Assembly (NCBI GenBank): GCA_030015575.1
Contig: JASDDO010000018.1
Coordinates: 378,319,908-378,383,907 of the forward strand
Direction of reading: 5' to 3'
Length of the DNA: 64,000 nucleotides
Origin: Agapanthus africanus
Taxonomy: Eukaryota > Streptophyta > Magnoliopsida > Asparagales > Amaryllidaceae
Positions 9,129 to 19,884 of this stretch are shown piece by piece. The first letter of the stretch is position 1; each line of letters begins with the position of its first letter. The notes beneath the pieces were generated by a model. That model saw only the letters and a program-made list of their open reading frames with translations, was not told the DNA's origin and searched no databases. Both the position numbers and the translations under genes were made by a program.

Positions 9129-9581
9129 AGCATGGGGCAGAAATATATATCGGGAATTTCTAAAGAAACTGAAATTTGCAAAGAGTTGCATACCATTTAG
9201 AGTTTGATGAATGTTGGTAGGATTCCTTCAACATTATCATACAATGATATTTGGATCCCGATCCTACTGTAAGTATATGCTACTTATCAGGAGATTCGTC
9301 ACTTAACGATCAATGCTATAAACCTAGTAGGTGTCCAGAAAGGTGTCAGCGGGGTTACGCCCCCAGAGAAAAGAGATTATTTAATTAAGGAACTTCGCGA
9401 AAGCGTTGGAAAACCTCCCTCGAAGTATCGACACTGGCCTGGCTGAACGGTTAAGCAAGTATTGTACGGTGAGAATAGTCCTGGCTAATTCTTCTTTTAT
9501 GGTTTGAGGAAGGATTCGAGAAACAGTGGGAGCCATCCAGTTTAGATAAACTAAAAACCACTCTAAACTTGCAAGAGCATC

Positions 9582-10673
9582 ATGCTAAAGAGTTTTCTTC
9601 TCTCTCTCCTAATTGCAGCGACCCTGAAAATGACTGGACTTAAGTTACTTTTAGAGAAAAATATACTGACAGGGCCAAACTATAAAGATTGGCTGCGGAA
9701 TGTCAAAATGGCTTTGACCTATGACAAATTGGGGTACGTCCTCACCCCTACGGCACCTGCTGTCCCTGGTCCCAAATCCAGCAATGCGGATAAGGAAATC
9801 CGCAAAACCTGGGATTTAGATTGCGCGAAAGCCAAGTGCATCGTGCTTGCCTCAATGAACAATGAACATCAGAGGAGGCACGAGGATATGGGCCTTGATG
9901 GCATATTTCTCCATACAAAGGAACTTTATGGAGAGCAATCTCGTATAGCAAGATACGAGACCTCTAAGAACTTGTTTCGAGCGAGGTTGGCTGTCGGGTC
10001 ATCAGTAGGAGAACATGTCCTAAAGATGATCGGCTATATTGAAGAGCTCGCAGACCTTGGGACAACTTTGGATAATGAGCTCTATACAGACCTTATTCTC
10101 CAGTCCCTTCCTCCCACCTACGCCCAGTTTATCCTGAACTTCAACCTTCAAAGAAAAGAAGTTGAACTTCCGGAACTCCTGAACATGTTAAGGAGTGCAG
10201 AGGGCACCTTGCAGAAGGCAAGGGAAACACCCGCTATGTTTGTTGGCGGTGCATCTTCTTCCGGGTCCAAGGCTAGGGCCAAAGGAAGGAAGAAGAAGGC
10301 CGTCCCCAGACCTAGAGGAGGTGTTAGTAAGGTGGGAGGGAAGGGAAAGAAAAAGTTTGCGGTACCGGTAGTGGGCCAGGATGAGTGCTTCCATTGTCAC
10401 AGGAAAGGGCACTGGAAGAAAGATTGCAAAGCGTGGAACGCCAAGAACCAGGAACCGAAGCAAGCTGTGGCTTCGACTTCAGGTGTGTTTGTAATTGAGA
10501 ATTGTCTGTCGATAAACTCTACTTCCTGGGTATTGGATACCGGATCAGGATCTCATATTTGCAATAAATTGCAGGCACTGAGAAACCGTAGAGTGCTGAA
10601 GGAAGGTGATATGACCCTAAAGGTTGCTAACGGAGCTGCGTGGGAGCTGCGTCCGTCGGGGATTATCACCTAG
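9582..10673 (+). CDS. gag: copia-1 gag and protease start
   Basis: Gag packages the element RNA into cytoplasmic particles, and the protease matures the polyprotein. The likely start is the ATG at 9630, which opens MTGLKLLLEKN; the longer frame begins at 9582. The middle resembles the copia gag (UBN2-like) domain. A CCHC zinc knuckle, CFHCHRKGHWKKDC, is at about residues 269-282. The protease active site DTGSGS is at about residue 316. Authentic reading ends near base 10639, and the residues after that are out of frame. One base appears to be missing within the GCGTGGGAG context compared with homologous copies, so protease is cut from integrase-RT. The frame can be traced from gag to protease without a stop. 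Confidence 0.88.
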   Translation: MLKSFLLSLLIAATLKMTGLKLLLEKNILTGPNYKDWLRNVKMALTYDKLGYVLTPTAPAVPGPKSSNADKEIRKTWDLDCAKAKCIVLASMNNEHQRRHEDMGLDGIFLHTKELYGEQSRIARYETSKNLFRARLAVGSSVGEHVLKMIGYIEELADLGTTLDNELYTDLILQSLPPTYAQFILNFNLQRKEVELPELLNMLRSAEGTLQKARETPAMFVGGASSSGSKARAKGRKKKAVPRPRGGVSKVGGKGKKKFAVPVVGQDECFHCHRKGHWKKDCKAWNAKNQEPKQAVASTSGVFVIENCLSINSTSWVLDTGSGSHICNKLQALRNRRVLKEGDMTLKVANGAAWELRPSGIIT

Positions 10674-13570
10674 GATTGACGAGTGGACACATTTTGGTTT
10701 TACATAACTGTTATTTTGTACCAAGCTTAACGTGTAATATCATATCAGTTTCCTTGTTATCAAATAAAGGTTATGATTTCACGTTTGTAAGAGATGTTGT
10801 TAACATCCACCTTAATCATGGTTTGATTGGGTCAGGTACACTAAATAACGGTATATATGTTTTAAACCAACTCCAAATTTTCAATGTCCAGAACACACTA
10901 AAAAGAAAGTCTCCAGATTTAAATAAAGCTTTCTTATGGCATTGTAGACTGGGTCACATCAATGAGAGAAGGTTGACTAAGTTGCATAGAGAAGGATATT
11001 TGGACTCGTTCGAATATCAAACTTATGACACTTATCAATCTTGTCTCAAAGGAAAGATGACAAAGACTCCATTTACTGGACATGGAGTAAGAGCGAGCGA
11101 GCTCTTAGGACTCATACACAGCGATGTATGCGGTCCAATGTCTACACATGCAAGAGGTGGTTTTTCCTATTTCATTACTTTCACGGATGATTACTCAAGG
11201 TACGGATTCATTTATCTGATGAAATATAAATCCGAGGCTTTTGAGAAATTCCGAGAGTATAAGAATGAAGTAGAAAACCAAACCGGCAAAAGTATAAAGA
11301 CACTTAGATCTGATCGAGGTAGTGAATACTTGAGTGCCGAGTTCCTTGGTTACCTAAAAGAGAAAGGAATTCTCTCTCAGCTTACTCCTCCATACACTCC
11401 ACAGCATAACGGTGTATCGGAGAGACGGAATCGAACCCTATTGGATATGGTACGATCCATGATGAGTAATGCTGAGTTACCGCGATCTTTCTGGGGTTAT
11501 GCGCTAGAATCAGCGGCATATCTTTTGAACATGGTTCCTACCAAGACTGTGCCTACCACTCCATATCAGATGTGGAGCGGGAAGAAACCCCATCTACAGT
11601 ATATAAAGATTTGGGGATGTCCAGCTTTTGTTAAAAAGCAGCATGTGGACAAGCTCGAGGCACGATCAGTAAAGTGTAGGTTTGTGGGATATCCAAAGAA
11701 CTCCAGGGGATATCTATTCTATTACGCAGAGGAACAAAAGGTATTTGTTTCTCGTAATGCCCATTTTCTAGAACATCAGTTTTTAGAAAAGGAATCAAGT
11801 GGGAGCGAAATAGAACTGGAAGAAATTCCAGAACCACAAACTAATACTGAAGGTTTGGTAGAACCGGTAGTTCAAGAAGAACAGGACATTCCCGCACCCC
11901 TCCGCAGGAGTAGTAGGCCGTCTCATCCGCCTGAGAGATACTACGGTTTTCTCATAGATGGGGATAGAGAGGATTGCATCATAGATGATGATGAACCTAC
12001 TGACTTCCAGCAGGCCATCCAGAGCGGCGACTCGGTACGATGGCTAGATGCAATGCGGACCGAAATGGAGTCCATGTACACCAATAAAGTATGGACTTTG
12101 GACTTTGCTCCAGATGGGGTAAAACCCATAGGATGCAAATGGATCTTCAAGAAAAAGATTGGTGTAGATGGACAGGTGGAAACCTATAAGGCTAGACTTG
12201 TTGCAAAGGGTTTTCGTCAAAGACCTGGTTTGGACTATGACGAAACTTTTTCTCCAGTGGCTATGCTCGAATCCATTCGGGTCCTTCTTGCTATTGCTGC
12301 CTTCCATGATTATGAAATCTGGCAGATGGACGTAAAGACGGCTTTTCTGAATGGAAATTTAGAAGAGAGCGTCTATATGGATCAGCCAGAGGGTTTCAAT
12401 CAGAGTGGGAGTAGCGGGAAAGTATGCAAGCTGCTTAAGTCCATTTATGGACTAAAGCAGGCATCGCGGAGTTGGAACATCTGTTTTGATGAGACAGTCA
12501 AAGAATATGACTTTATCAAAAATCCAGATGAACCGTGTATATATAGTAAAGTTGTAGCCAGAAGTGTCGTATTCCTCGTCTTGTACGTGGATGACATTCT
12601 ATTGATAGGAAATGACATTCCTATGCTACAATCTGTCAAAGGATTCTTGTCACACAGGTTCTCCATGAAAGACCTGGGTGATGCCTCTTACATTCTGGGG
12701 ATCCGGATCTATCGTGATAGATCCAAAAGCATGTTGGGACTTTCGCAGTCCAGGTATATCGACACTGTACTGAAAAGATTCAGTATGGAAGATTCTAAGC
12801 GCGGTAATCTACCGGCTTGTCACGGAATCACCCTCTCCAAAGAGATGTCTCCCAAGACTGATTTGGAAAGGGAACGCATGTCTATTATACCCTACGCTTC
12901 TGCGGTAGGCTCTATAATGTATGCGATGTTGTGCACCAGACCAGATTTAGCTTACGCACTGAGCGTGGTAAGCCGGTATCAGTCAGACCCAGGGGAGAAG
13001 CACTGGATAGCAGTAAAGAACATTCTCAAGTACCTGAGAAGGACTAAGGAGATGTTCTTGGTTTACGGTGGAAAAGACCTCAGGTTGGAGGCCTTTGCTG
13101 ATTCCGGCTTCCAGAGTGATAAGGACGATTCCAAGTCCATGTCGGGTTATGTCTTTACCCTCAATGGAGGGGCGGTGTGCTGGAAGAGCTCCAAGCAGGA
13201 CACCGTTGCTGACTCAACGATGGAAGCGGAGTATATAGCTGCTTGCGATGCCGCAAAAGAAGCAGTCTGGATGAAGAAGTTCCTAACAGAACTTCAGGTG
13301 GTTCCTACCATAGTTGGTCCAATACCTCTGTATTGCGACAACAACGGAGCTATAGCTTTAGCGAAGGAACCAAGGTCCCATCAAAAGTCCAGACACATCT
13401 TAAGGCGGTATCACCTGATCAGGGAGATCATTGATCGTCAGGAGATCGAGGTTCGGAGAGTTGCTTCTGAAGAGAACATTGCTAATCCATTCACGAAGGC
13501 CCTACCTCAGATTCAGTTCGAGAGGCTACTCGAGATCATCGGTCTTCAATACGCCAGTACATGGCCCTAG
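10640..13570 (+). CDS. pol: copia-1 protease C-end, integrase, RT, RNase H
   Basis: One 976-residue frame. The integrase zinc region begins HCRLGH near residue 100 and ends in a CxxC-like YQSCLKG. Catalytic Asp, Asp and Glu lie in SDVCGP (about 160), SDRGSEY (about 224) and NGVSERRNRT (about 257). RT has KARLVAKGF, the MDVKTAFLNG motif and the catalytic YVDD near residue 649. RNase H ends with [11 protein letters not shown] (about 860) and [11 protein letters not shown]. All key residues are present. The frame has no good ATG of its own; it continues gag-protease after a single-base shift near 10639. The stop at 13568-13570 is followed by the PPT. Confidence 0.93.
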   Translation: MGAASVGDYHLGLTSGHILVLHNCYFVPSLTCNIISVSLLSNKGYDFTFVRDVVNIHLNHGLIGSGTLNNGIYVLNQLQIFNVQNTLKRKSPDLNKAFLWHCRLGHINERRLTKLHREGYLDSFEYQTYDTYQSCLKGKMTKTPFTGHGVRASELLGLIHSDVCGPMSTHARGGFSYFITFTDDYSRYGFIYLMKYKSEAFEKFREYKNEVENQTGKSIKTLRSDRGSEYLSAEFLGYLKEKGILSQLTPPYTPQHNGVSERRNRTLLDMVRSMMSNAELPRSFWGYALESAAYLLNMVPTKTVPTTPYQMWSGKKPHLQYIKIWGCPAFVKKQHVDKLEARSVKCRFVGYPKNSRGYLFYYAEEQKVFVSRNAHFLEHQFLEKESSGSEIELEEIPEPQTNTEGLVEPVVQEEQDIPAPLRRSSRPSHPPERYYGFLIDGDREDCIIDDDEPTDFQQAIQSGDSVRWLDAMRTEMESMYTNKVWTLDFAPDGVKPIGCKWIFKKKIGVDGQVETYKARLVAKGFRQRPGLDYDETFSPVAMLESIRVLLAIAAFHDYEIWQMDVKTAFLNGNLEESVYMDQPEGFNQSGSSGKVCKLLKSIYGLKQASRSWNICFDETVKEYDFIKNPDEPCIYSKVVARSVVFLVLYVDDILLIGNDIPMLQSVKGFLSHRFSMKDLGDASYILGIRIYRDRSKSMLGLSQSRYIDTVLKRFSMEDSKRGNLPACHGITLSKEMSPKTDLERERMSIIPYASAVGSIMYAMLCTRPDLAYALSVVSRYQSDPGEKHWIAVKNILKYLRRTKEMFLVYGGKDLRLEAFADSGFQSDKDDSKSMSGYVFTLNGGAVCWKSSKQDTVADSTMEAEYIAACDAAKEAVWMKKFLTELQVVPTIVGPIPLYCDNNGAIALAKEPRSHQKSRHILRRYHLIREIIDRQEIEVRRVASEENIANPFTKALPQIQFERLLEIIGLQYASTWP

Positions 13571-13573
13571 TGC

Positions 13574-13584
13574 AAGTGGGAGAT
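13574..13584 (+). other. copia-1 polypurine tract
   Basis: AAGTGGGAGAT directly precedes the 3' LTR. The same tract precedes the copia-3 and copia-4 LTRs. Confidence 0.9.
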
Positions 13585-15479
13585 TGTTAGTGTTTATGCC
13601 CTAGAAGGCCATTACTGTATCATACTAGCTTGTATATTACTTAATGGAAGCTTGGGATATTCACATGTATATAACAGTCTTGCTAAACATGGTAGTATGC
13701 TACTTGGTTTTTCTATCTTAATATGTGAGTATACGTATTGATAGAGCTCTTAGGATCTTGCTTGTCTACCAGCGTTGTGATGGCAGTCACACTAGTGGGG
13801 GCTGGATAGTCTACAAGCACATCCTTATTCAGGTCCCTGGTCGTTGGATTATCGAGACAGAGCATCGATACTCCGGAGTAGACTATTGTGTGCGCTTCTC
13901 ATCCCAGTTGGGGAGATGGTCTGTCCCACAGCCGTCAGTACGTCGTACTGGAGATAGTATGCAGGTGCTCGTTGGGTTACGGGTACACCGGACAAGACTC
14001 ACAGGGAACTGTTGGTTGGTTTTATACCAGTCGTCAGTGAACAGTTCCCAGGTGACATGAGTACAGCATAGTCCGCAGACTTGACACTGCTACTTCGCCT
14101 CGAGTGTGTCCCACTGTTCTTAGATTGCTACCCTACCACGGCTCAAAGGAGTCGTGCAAACATGTAGCAGTTGGGTGCAGTCCCGAGCACTTGGAGGCAG
14201 TGGCGGTTAGACAGGATTCGTCTCTCCCGGTATTGGGGGTTGATATCGCGCTGTGTCAGAGAGCCATTACGCAAAGTCCCTGGCCAGGGCAAGCGAGATT
14301 TGCTGGTAGGTTCCAGTAGTTTCTCAGGGTGTAATGGGCTTCGCTCCGACACGACTTATACCGCTATTAGGGGACTGACGCTTGCCGCCCCCTAGGCCCG
14401 ATATGCGATAGTCTTAGACGAACGGACCGGACTGTATGGAGATTGTCACATCAGACTCAGTAGGAGTTCGGATGGGTTTCCTCATCGGCCTTCTTATCGA
14501 CATCTACCTGGGGACCGTTACGTACAGCTAGTGCCGCTTGCGGTCTGTGGTTAAACCCACTGCCAGCGTAGTAGTCGAGTCTCTAGAGTCCCACACAGAG
14601 AGTTTCCCTACTCCAGGCGAAACGATATAGAGGTCGTATGGTTTTACGACAAGGGTTCGGACGCATACATGTGTTTACGCACGTACGACTTTCGGACAGT
14701 TTTTACCAGTCGGCTTTGGTTTAAGCCAGAAACTGGTATCCGGTTATTGGATTTTTACAGTCTAAAGTTTTTCCGTATTTTTGCGGAAAGGAGGGGCGTT
14801 CTCGTAATTGCACGAGAAGCTTCTAGAAGATGGTGACTAAGGAGGTTTAGGTGGCATATACATTGAATGAGATTAGTGAGTCATATGGATGATTCATCCA
14901 TGTCATTAATGCTTCATAATTGCTTAATGACTCATGAAGATGAATCACCACAAGATATTTATCAAGCATGGTTGTAAAATGATTTCTTTTCTTTTCTTGA
15001 AAAATAGAAATGCTTGATATATATTATGATAACTCATTCTTCTCACTTCACTATTATCTTCACCTTCTCTCTCCTCAAGCTCTCCCTCTTCAAACCCTAA
15101 TCCTCCCCTCTCATGTGTTGAGTACAAGGATTAGTTAGACTAATTAAACCATAACCCTCACTCTATATCACCTAGCTTCTTTGATTAGCACTTAAAGAAG
15201 GTTAGTTGCCTCAAGTTTAGAGGCTAAGCTTGGAGTAAAGCTCTCGGGTGGATCGTCTACTACTTCGAGAAGGCCGAGGAGGAGGTGGAGTTCGCAAAGA
15301 CGAAGGACACGATTCATTAGGTATAATCCCTAAACATAGTAGCATAGAAACTCTATGTTTGTAGTTAGTTATCGTTTAGCTTCGATTCAAGCGGTTAGTC
15401 GATGTTTGTTCACTAAACAAGTTCGTTTTTGAAAATTCCGCCTCCCCACAAGTACTGGGGTGTTGTACATCGACTTACA
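13585..15479 (+). repeat. copia-1 3' LTR
   Basis: 1895 bp, about 99% identical to 5716-7610 by eye. It is followed by the second copy of the target duplication CACAA at 15480-15484. Confidence 0.95.
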
Positions 15480-15484
15480 CACAA

Positions 15485-18400
15485 TACCGGTGGACCAGGT
15501 GACTCAGGCCACTACCGGATTGTTCTTTGGGACTATGCTCCCGCCAATGAGCTTCACGGCGCCGGTGCTAACAAAGGAAGCTCCCAAGAAGTCGGTCTTT
15601 GATCGTCTTACCCCTGCCGCGGCTCATCTCAACAGGTCGCCCAACATCAGCACCTCGGTCTTCTCTAGATTGGGCCAGAAATCCGGTAGACCCATCATGA
15701 GGTCTACAATCCCAGAGAAGGCTGCTTCTAAGAAAGAGGCTGCTCCTGCTCCCGAAATCGCCAAGGCGGCTTCTCTGGCCAAAAAGTCGGTCTTTACAAG
15801 ATTGACGGCTTCAGCTCCCGCCCCTGCTACCCAAAAGACGTCGGTCTTTGACAGGCTAACACCAACAGCGACCCCCCACCTACACAGGGGGCAAGACGAA
15901 ACCATTCTTACCGCTGACCCAACGCCGTCCGCTCGATATGCTCGACGTCGCCATTGGCGCCGAGTAAGGAAGGCTGGGGGCAACTCCCCCTCCGGGTTAA
16001 CTCCATCAGCCCCGATGGCAGAAGTTAATGCTGCTGTTCCAACTGGGAACAGCTTCGAGATGCTAAATAAGGTGCGAAGGAATTCTCCTACGGCAGTGCT
16101 AAAGAGGTCTCCTCCCCCATTAAAAAAGGTTGTGGAAATAAAATCAGAACAGCCCCGATCCCCTCAACGGCTGTCTTCCAAAATCTATAAGGTTTGGCGG
16201 CAGGCCCGAGACTCGATCATCGATCCAAACTTCTCCCGCCAGCACAAGAAGCTGAAAATCCAACCGGAAGCTAGTCACCAGGCTAAACCCCGAAAGGCTA
16301 TCTGGACGCCCACCTCAACGGCCCCCTCAACCTCCATGGCGCATAAAAGGAGGAAGCCAGAGAAGATCCCCCAGCCTGCAACGACAGCTAATAGCACTAA
16401 GCCCAGACGCCCTAAGTCTGGGGGCATGATGGTCCACACCGTATACATGGCGTCAGGAAAAGAAGACAGTCGCGCGTCCACGGGTCATAGACCGCTTACA
16501 CGGTCGGTGACCAAAGCTCAGGAGCAGCAGCAAAAGCTCCAAGAAATGATGAATGCTATGGCCGCACTTACCGGGCCAAAAGAAAGCCCAGAAACGTCCT
16601 CAGACGCACGCCAGGAGGAAGAAACCGACGCTGAATTCCTTCGCCGGATACTGGAGAAAAAGGACAAAGAGGCTGCTGAACAAGCAACCAATATACAGCG
16701 TATGGGCCTTCTCTTCCAAGATATGATAGGAATGATGATCCAGCAGGACCTACCCGCCGAGGATCCCCCAATCGTTCTTGAAGACGACCGAGGAGAAACG
16801 TCAAATCCACCGCCAGCCCCATCAACGGCCAAGGAGGAGACGATCTCTAAAGCTGACTTGGTTGACTATATAGCCCAGCAAATCCGGGTTCATCATGCGA
16901 CTGAGGCAGCTGGTCAAGTCGTAAAAACGGGGCGGCCGTATCCAAGCTGGTACGACCAAATCAAATACCCGCCAGGCTATACGATACCGAAATTCCACGT
17001 GTATAAGGGGACCGGCAATCCCCATCAACATGTTGCCCAGTTCCGGGCCGTCTGCGGTAACACCGGCGGTGATGATAAACTATTGCTTCGCCAGTTCGTG
17101 GGAAGCTTATCGGAAACAATGTTCGAATGGTACTCAGAACTCCCTAATGATTCTATTAAAACCTTCGCGGAAATGGAGCTGCTGTTTACCAAACGCTTTG
17201 CAAGTGCCAGTGAACGTACCCCGATGACGGCACTGATTAACGCTAGGGTAAAACCCGGCGAGACATGGGTTCAGTATGCTATACGGTGGCGTAATCTATG
17301 GTCGAAGTGTGAGCAGCGCATAGAAGAAGCCCCTGCGGTGGGAATGTTTGTTGGAACCCTTGATCCACAAGCAACCATCTCACAGTTTATGATGTTCTTC
17401 AAGCCGACTACCTTCCAGGCTTTGATTGACAAACTAGCGCAGATGGACCAGATGGGCCATAAACCCCCTCTCCCGAAGTCGGAACCTCGGAATGACAAGG
17501 GTAAAGGAAGGGCAACCTTTGTCGCGAATGCCCAACAGCAACCTAACGCCCCAAAACCGGCAGATCAACTGGAAGAAAGACGCCGGTATTATAATGAAAA
17601 GATGAAACGTCCTTACTCGTTCCCACGAGACAAGACGAAACGGTTATTCGAGCTGGCAATACGCAACAGACTTATAAACCTACCAAATCCAAGGCGACCG
17701 CCGCAACCCACGGAGGTGAATAACCCTAACTATTGCCCTTACCATCAAACGATAAGTCATCCGATTGAAGATTGCTTCGTCTTCAAAGGATGGATCGAAG
17801 ATCAATACCTCCAGGGGAAGTTTATACTGTCAGAAAACTGGAAGGTGAACCCACCACAGCCGCATCCTCCTAAGAAAGCGGATACACCGGGGGCAACCTG
17901 CTCCTTTATTGAAGAAGCTCCGTGGGAGGTCGTGCTATCAACTAAAACCAAAAGAATGCTGGGATACCTTCATGCGTGCCCTACGATCGAATGGAAGGAC
18001 CCTCTTGAACCTCAAATTATCGAAGGAATGTTGAAGCCCCGCCCAACTACGAAGACTCGCGATAAGGGCCCAAATACTCACGCCCAACCGTCAAAATCTT
18101 CGAAGAAAAAGAAGAAGAAATCCAAGAAGCCCGTGAAGCTTGGAAACGAGCACACGAACGTGCAGAAGCAAATCGACGCGCTGGAAGAATACAATCAAAA
18201 GGCGCGAACTCCTGTCACACTGCAAGAGTTCCTCAACCACATCTTTCAAGAGGAAGATGATGGAGAGAGCTCGTCGGATGAATCCGAAGAATATGTGGCG
18301 AGTTGTAACGTAATCTCCCACTCGTTTACCGATGATGGGAAAACTCCTGGCACTAAGAAGCTGGAGGCAGAGCCTGAACCAGAGCGTGCATGGCCAACAA

Positions 18401-19875
18401 ATGAAATGATCAATGCCTTTCTAGACGAGATTCGTCTAAAGAGTAAAGTGGATCAGAAGCGTGAGATGGCCGCGTCAAAAGGAGCCAAATGCAGGCGACT
18501 GAACGAAAGAGTTGAACTACCCCTGCCAGAGCGAAAGGCATCCGAAGTAGACAAGAAGATATTCAAGACGAGGAAAAGGTTTGCCAAAGCCATGTCAATG
18601 GGAATGAAGCTACCACCCTCGGAAGGAAACACGCACGACGGGGTGGAGAGGCACCCTGATTATTGCGCATATCATCGGAAAATTTCACACCCCATGGAGG
18701 AGTGCGACGCCTTTAAGATATGGTGGCAAGGATATGTTGCTCATCGGCAACATTTTAAGCGCATGAAACGCAAGATCCGTCGGGAGCGAAGAAGTACTGT
18801 CGATGGGCACAACAGAACTACTGGCAACTGTTACATGGTTAACGCCAGGGGGTCACAAGTTCTCACCTTTGGGAGCGACTCTGATGAAGAAATGGCTCTG
18901 GGCCCTCTCTTTAAAGAATCCGTTTTAGGGAAAGAGGAGAAATCGGAGGCCTGCGAGAACATTCAGCTGCGCAATCGCACACTCCCAGAAAAGAATCTCG
19001 GGCCCGCGAGTAGAAAAGATAAGGGAAAGGAAAAGGTCACTGAAGATATCACTTTAGATGACCAAGTCATGAGAGAGCCGGCTGCCAAAGACCCTTCTAG
19101 AAAGGGTAAGGTGGACTATAACATCCTAGCGCACCTAAGGAAGCTACCTTCTCAGCTTAGCATTCTCGATGCCCTCCTATTATCAAAAGAAGCGCGAGAC
19201 TCACTAATTAAGGCGTTACAAGAACCTGAGCAATTCCAAGCCTTCCTCGCCACTGAAAGGATGAAGGATGAACTGGAGGAAGTGCATACGGCCGACATCA
19301 CTTTCGGTGACGAAGACCTCCTTCTCGGGACGTGCGACCACAACCGTCCCCTATATGTCTCTGGATACTGCCATGATATCAAGATAGGCAAGATCCTGGT
19401 GGATAATGGATCCTCCGTCAATCTCCTTAATGTTCGGGTGTTGAAGGAAATCTGCATGAGTGTGCAGCACCTCGCTCGTGACAAAATCACTATCTCCGGT
19501 TTCGATTCACAATCGTCACAGACTCTCGAATCTGTGATACTAACATTACGCTTCGGACTTCTCGTCACAGACGTCAAATTCCATGTCATTGACGCCAAGA
19601 CCTGCTACAACGCCTTACTCGGCCGTCCTTGGCTACACGAGTACAACATCATCCCTTCTACGCAACATCAGTGTATGAAGTACTTTAAGGATGGTTTCGA
19701 GTATACCGTAACAGGTGAGTTGAACCCATTTTCCGTGAACGAAGTCCGCAAATACGAAGATGCGAAGTACTTTTTGCCAGATTTCGAGGATACAGAAAGG
19801 TGTCGCAACCCGGAAACAAAACTGCCGCCACCATCCCTGTTTTCGGGAGCGATACCGAAGAAGAGGAAGAGATAG
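15485..19875 (+). CDS. gag-pro: Giant-element gag-protease (main segment)
   Basis: It continues the frame opened at 5604. Residues are counted from 15460. The N-terminal 130 residues contain four SVFxRL repeats (KSVFDRL, TSVFSRL, KSVFTRL, TSVFDRL), followed by basic and proline-rich linkers. The gag domain lies at about 510-665 (FHVYKGTGNPHQHVAQF...). A cysteine/histidine knuckle YCPYHQTISHPIEDC is near 760, and a related one, YCAYHRKISHPMEEC, near 1068. The retropepsin active site DNGSS is near 1313, with LLGRPWLH downstream. Acidic and lysine-rich low-complexity stretches separate the modules. The ORF ends at 19875, but a strong splice donor at 19714/19715 suggests translation from spliced RNA continues into pol. 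Confidence 0.9.
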
Positions 19876-19884
19876 TTTATACAG
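19715..19884 (+). other. Probable intron joining gag-protease to RT frame
   Basis: CAG|GTGAGT at 19714/19715 is a near-perfect donor placed just after the protease. TTTATACAG|GG at 19884/19885 is a plausible acceptor. Removing 170 nt shifts from the gag-protease frame into the RT frame with no stop (Gly codon at the junction, then Pro-Ser). Ogre elements are known to splice an intron at this place. A -1 frameshift in the 19719-19875 overlap is the alternative, but I see no clean slippery heptamer. Confidence 0.6.

Larger units (their letters stand above)
7625..9581 (+). other. copia-1 untranslated leader
   Basis: About 2 kb without a credible ORF. It holds a long inverted repeat around a GC-rich core (7790-7896), three consecutive stem-loops (8917-8947, 9008-9045, 9094-9128) and a fourth hairpin (9155-9176). 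Homologous leaders are in copia-2 (49796-51834, minus) and copia-3 (38150-39888 plus 53884-54251). Confidence 0.75.
5716..15479 (+). mobile_element. Ty1-copia retrotransposon copia-1, nearly intact
   Basis: Two 1895-bp LTRs (TGTTAG...CTTACA) flank a PBS, a 2-kb leader, gag-pol and a PPT. The 5-bp target duplication CACAA is at 5711-5715 and 15480-15484. By eye the LTRs differ at about 19 sites (about 1%), so this is a young insertion. One frame break near 10639 separates gag-protease from the rest of pol. The order protease, integrase, RT, RNase H defines Ty1-copia. RT and RNase H sequence suggest the Tork lineage (moderate confidence). Confidence 0.95.

Noticed and set aside
19771-19800. -1 frameshift site at CTTTTTG for gag-protease to RT
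   Set aside because: It does not fit the X XXY YYZ pattern in the gag frame. Splicing explains the join better.
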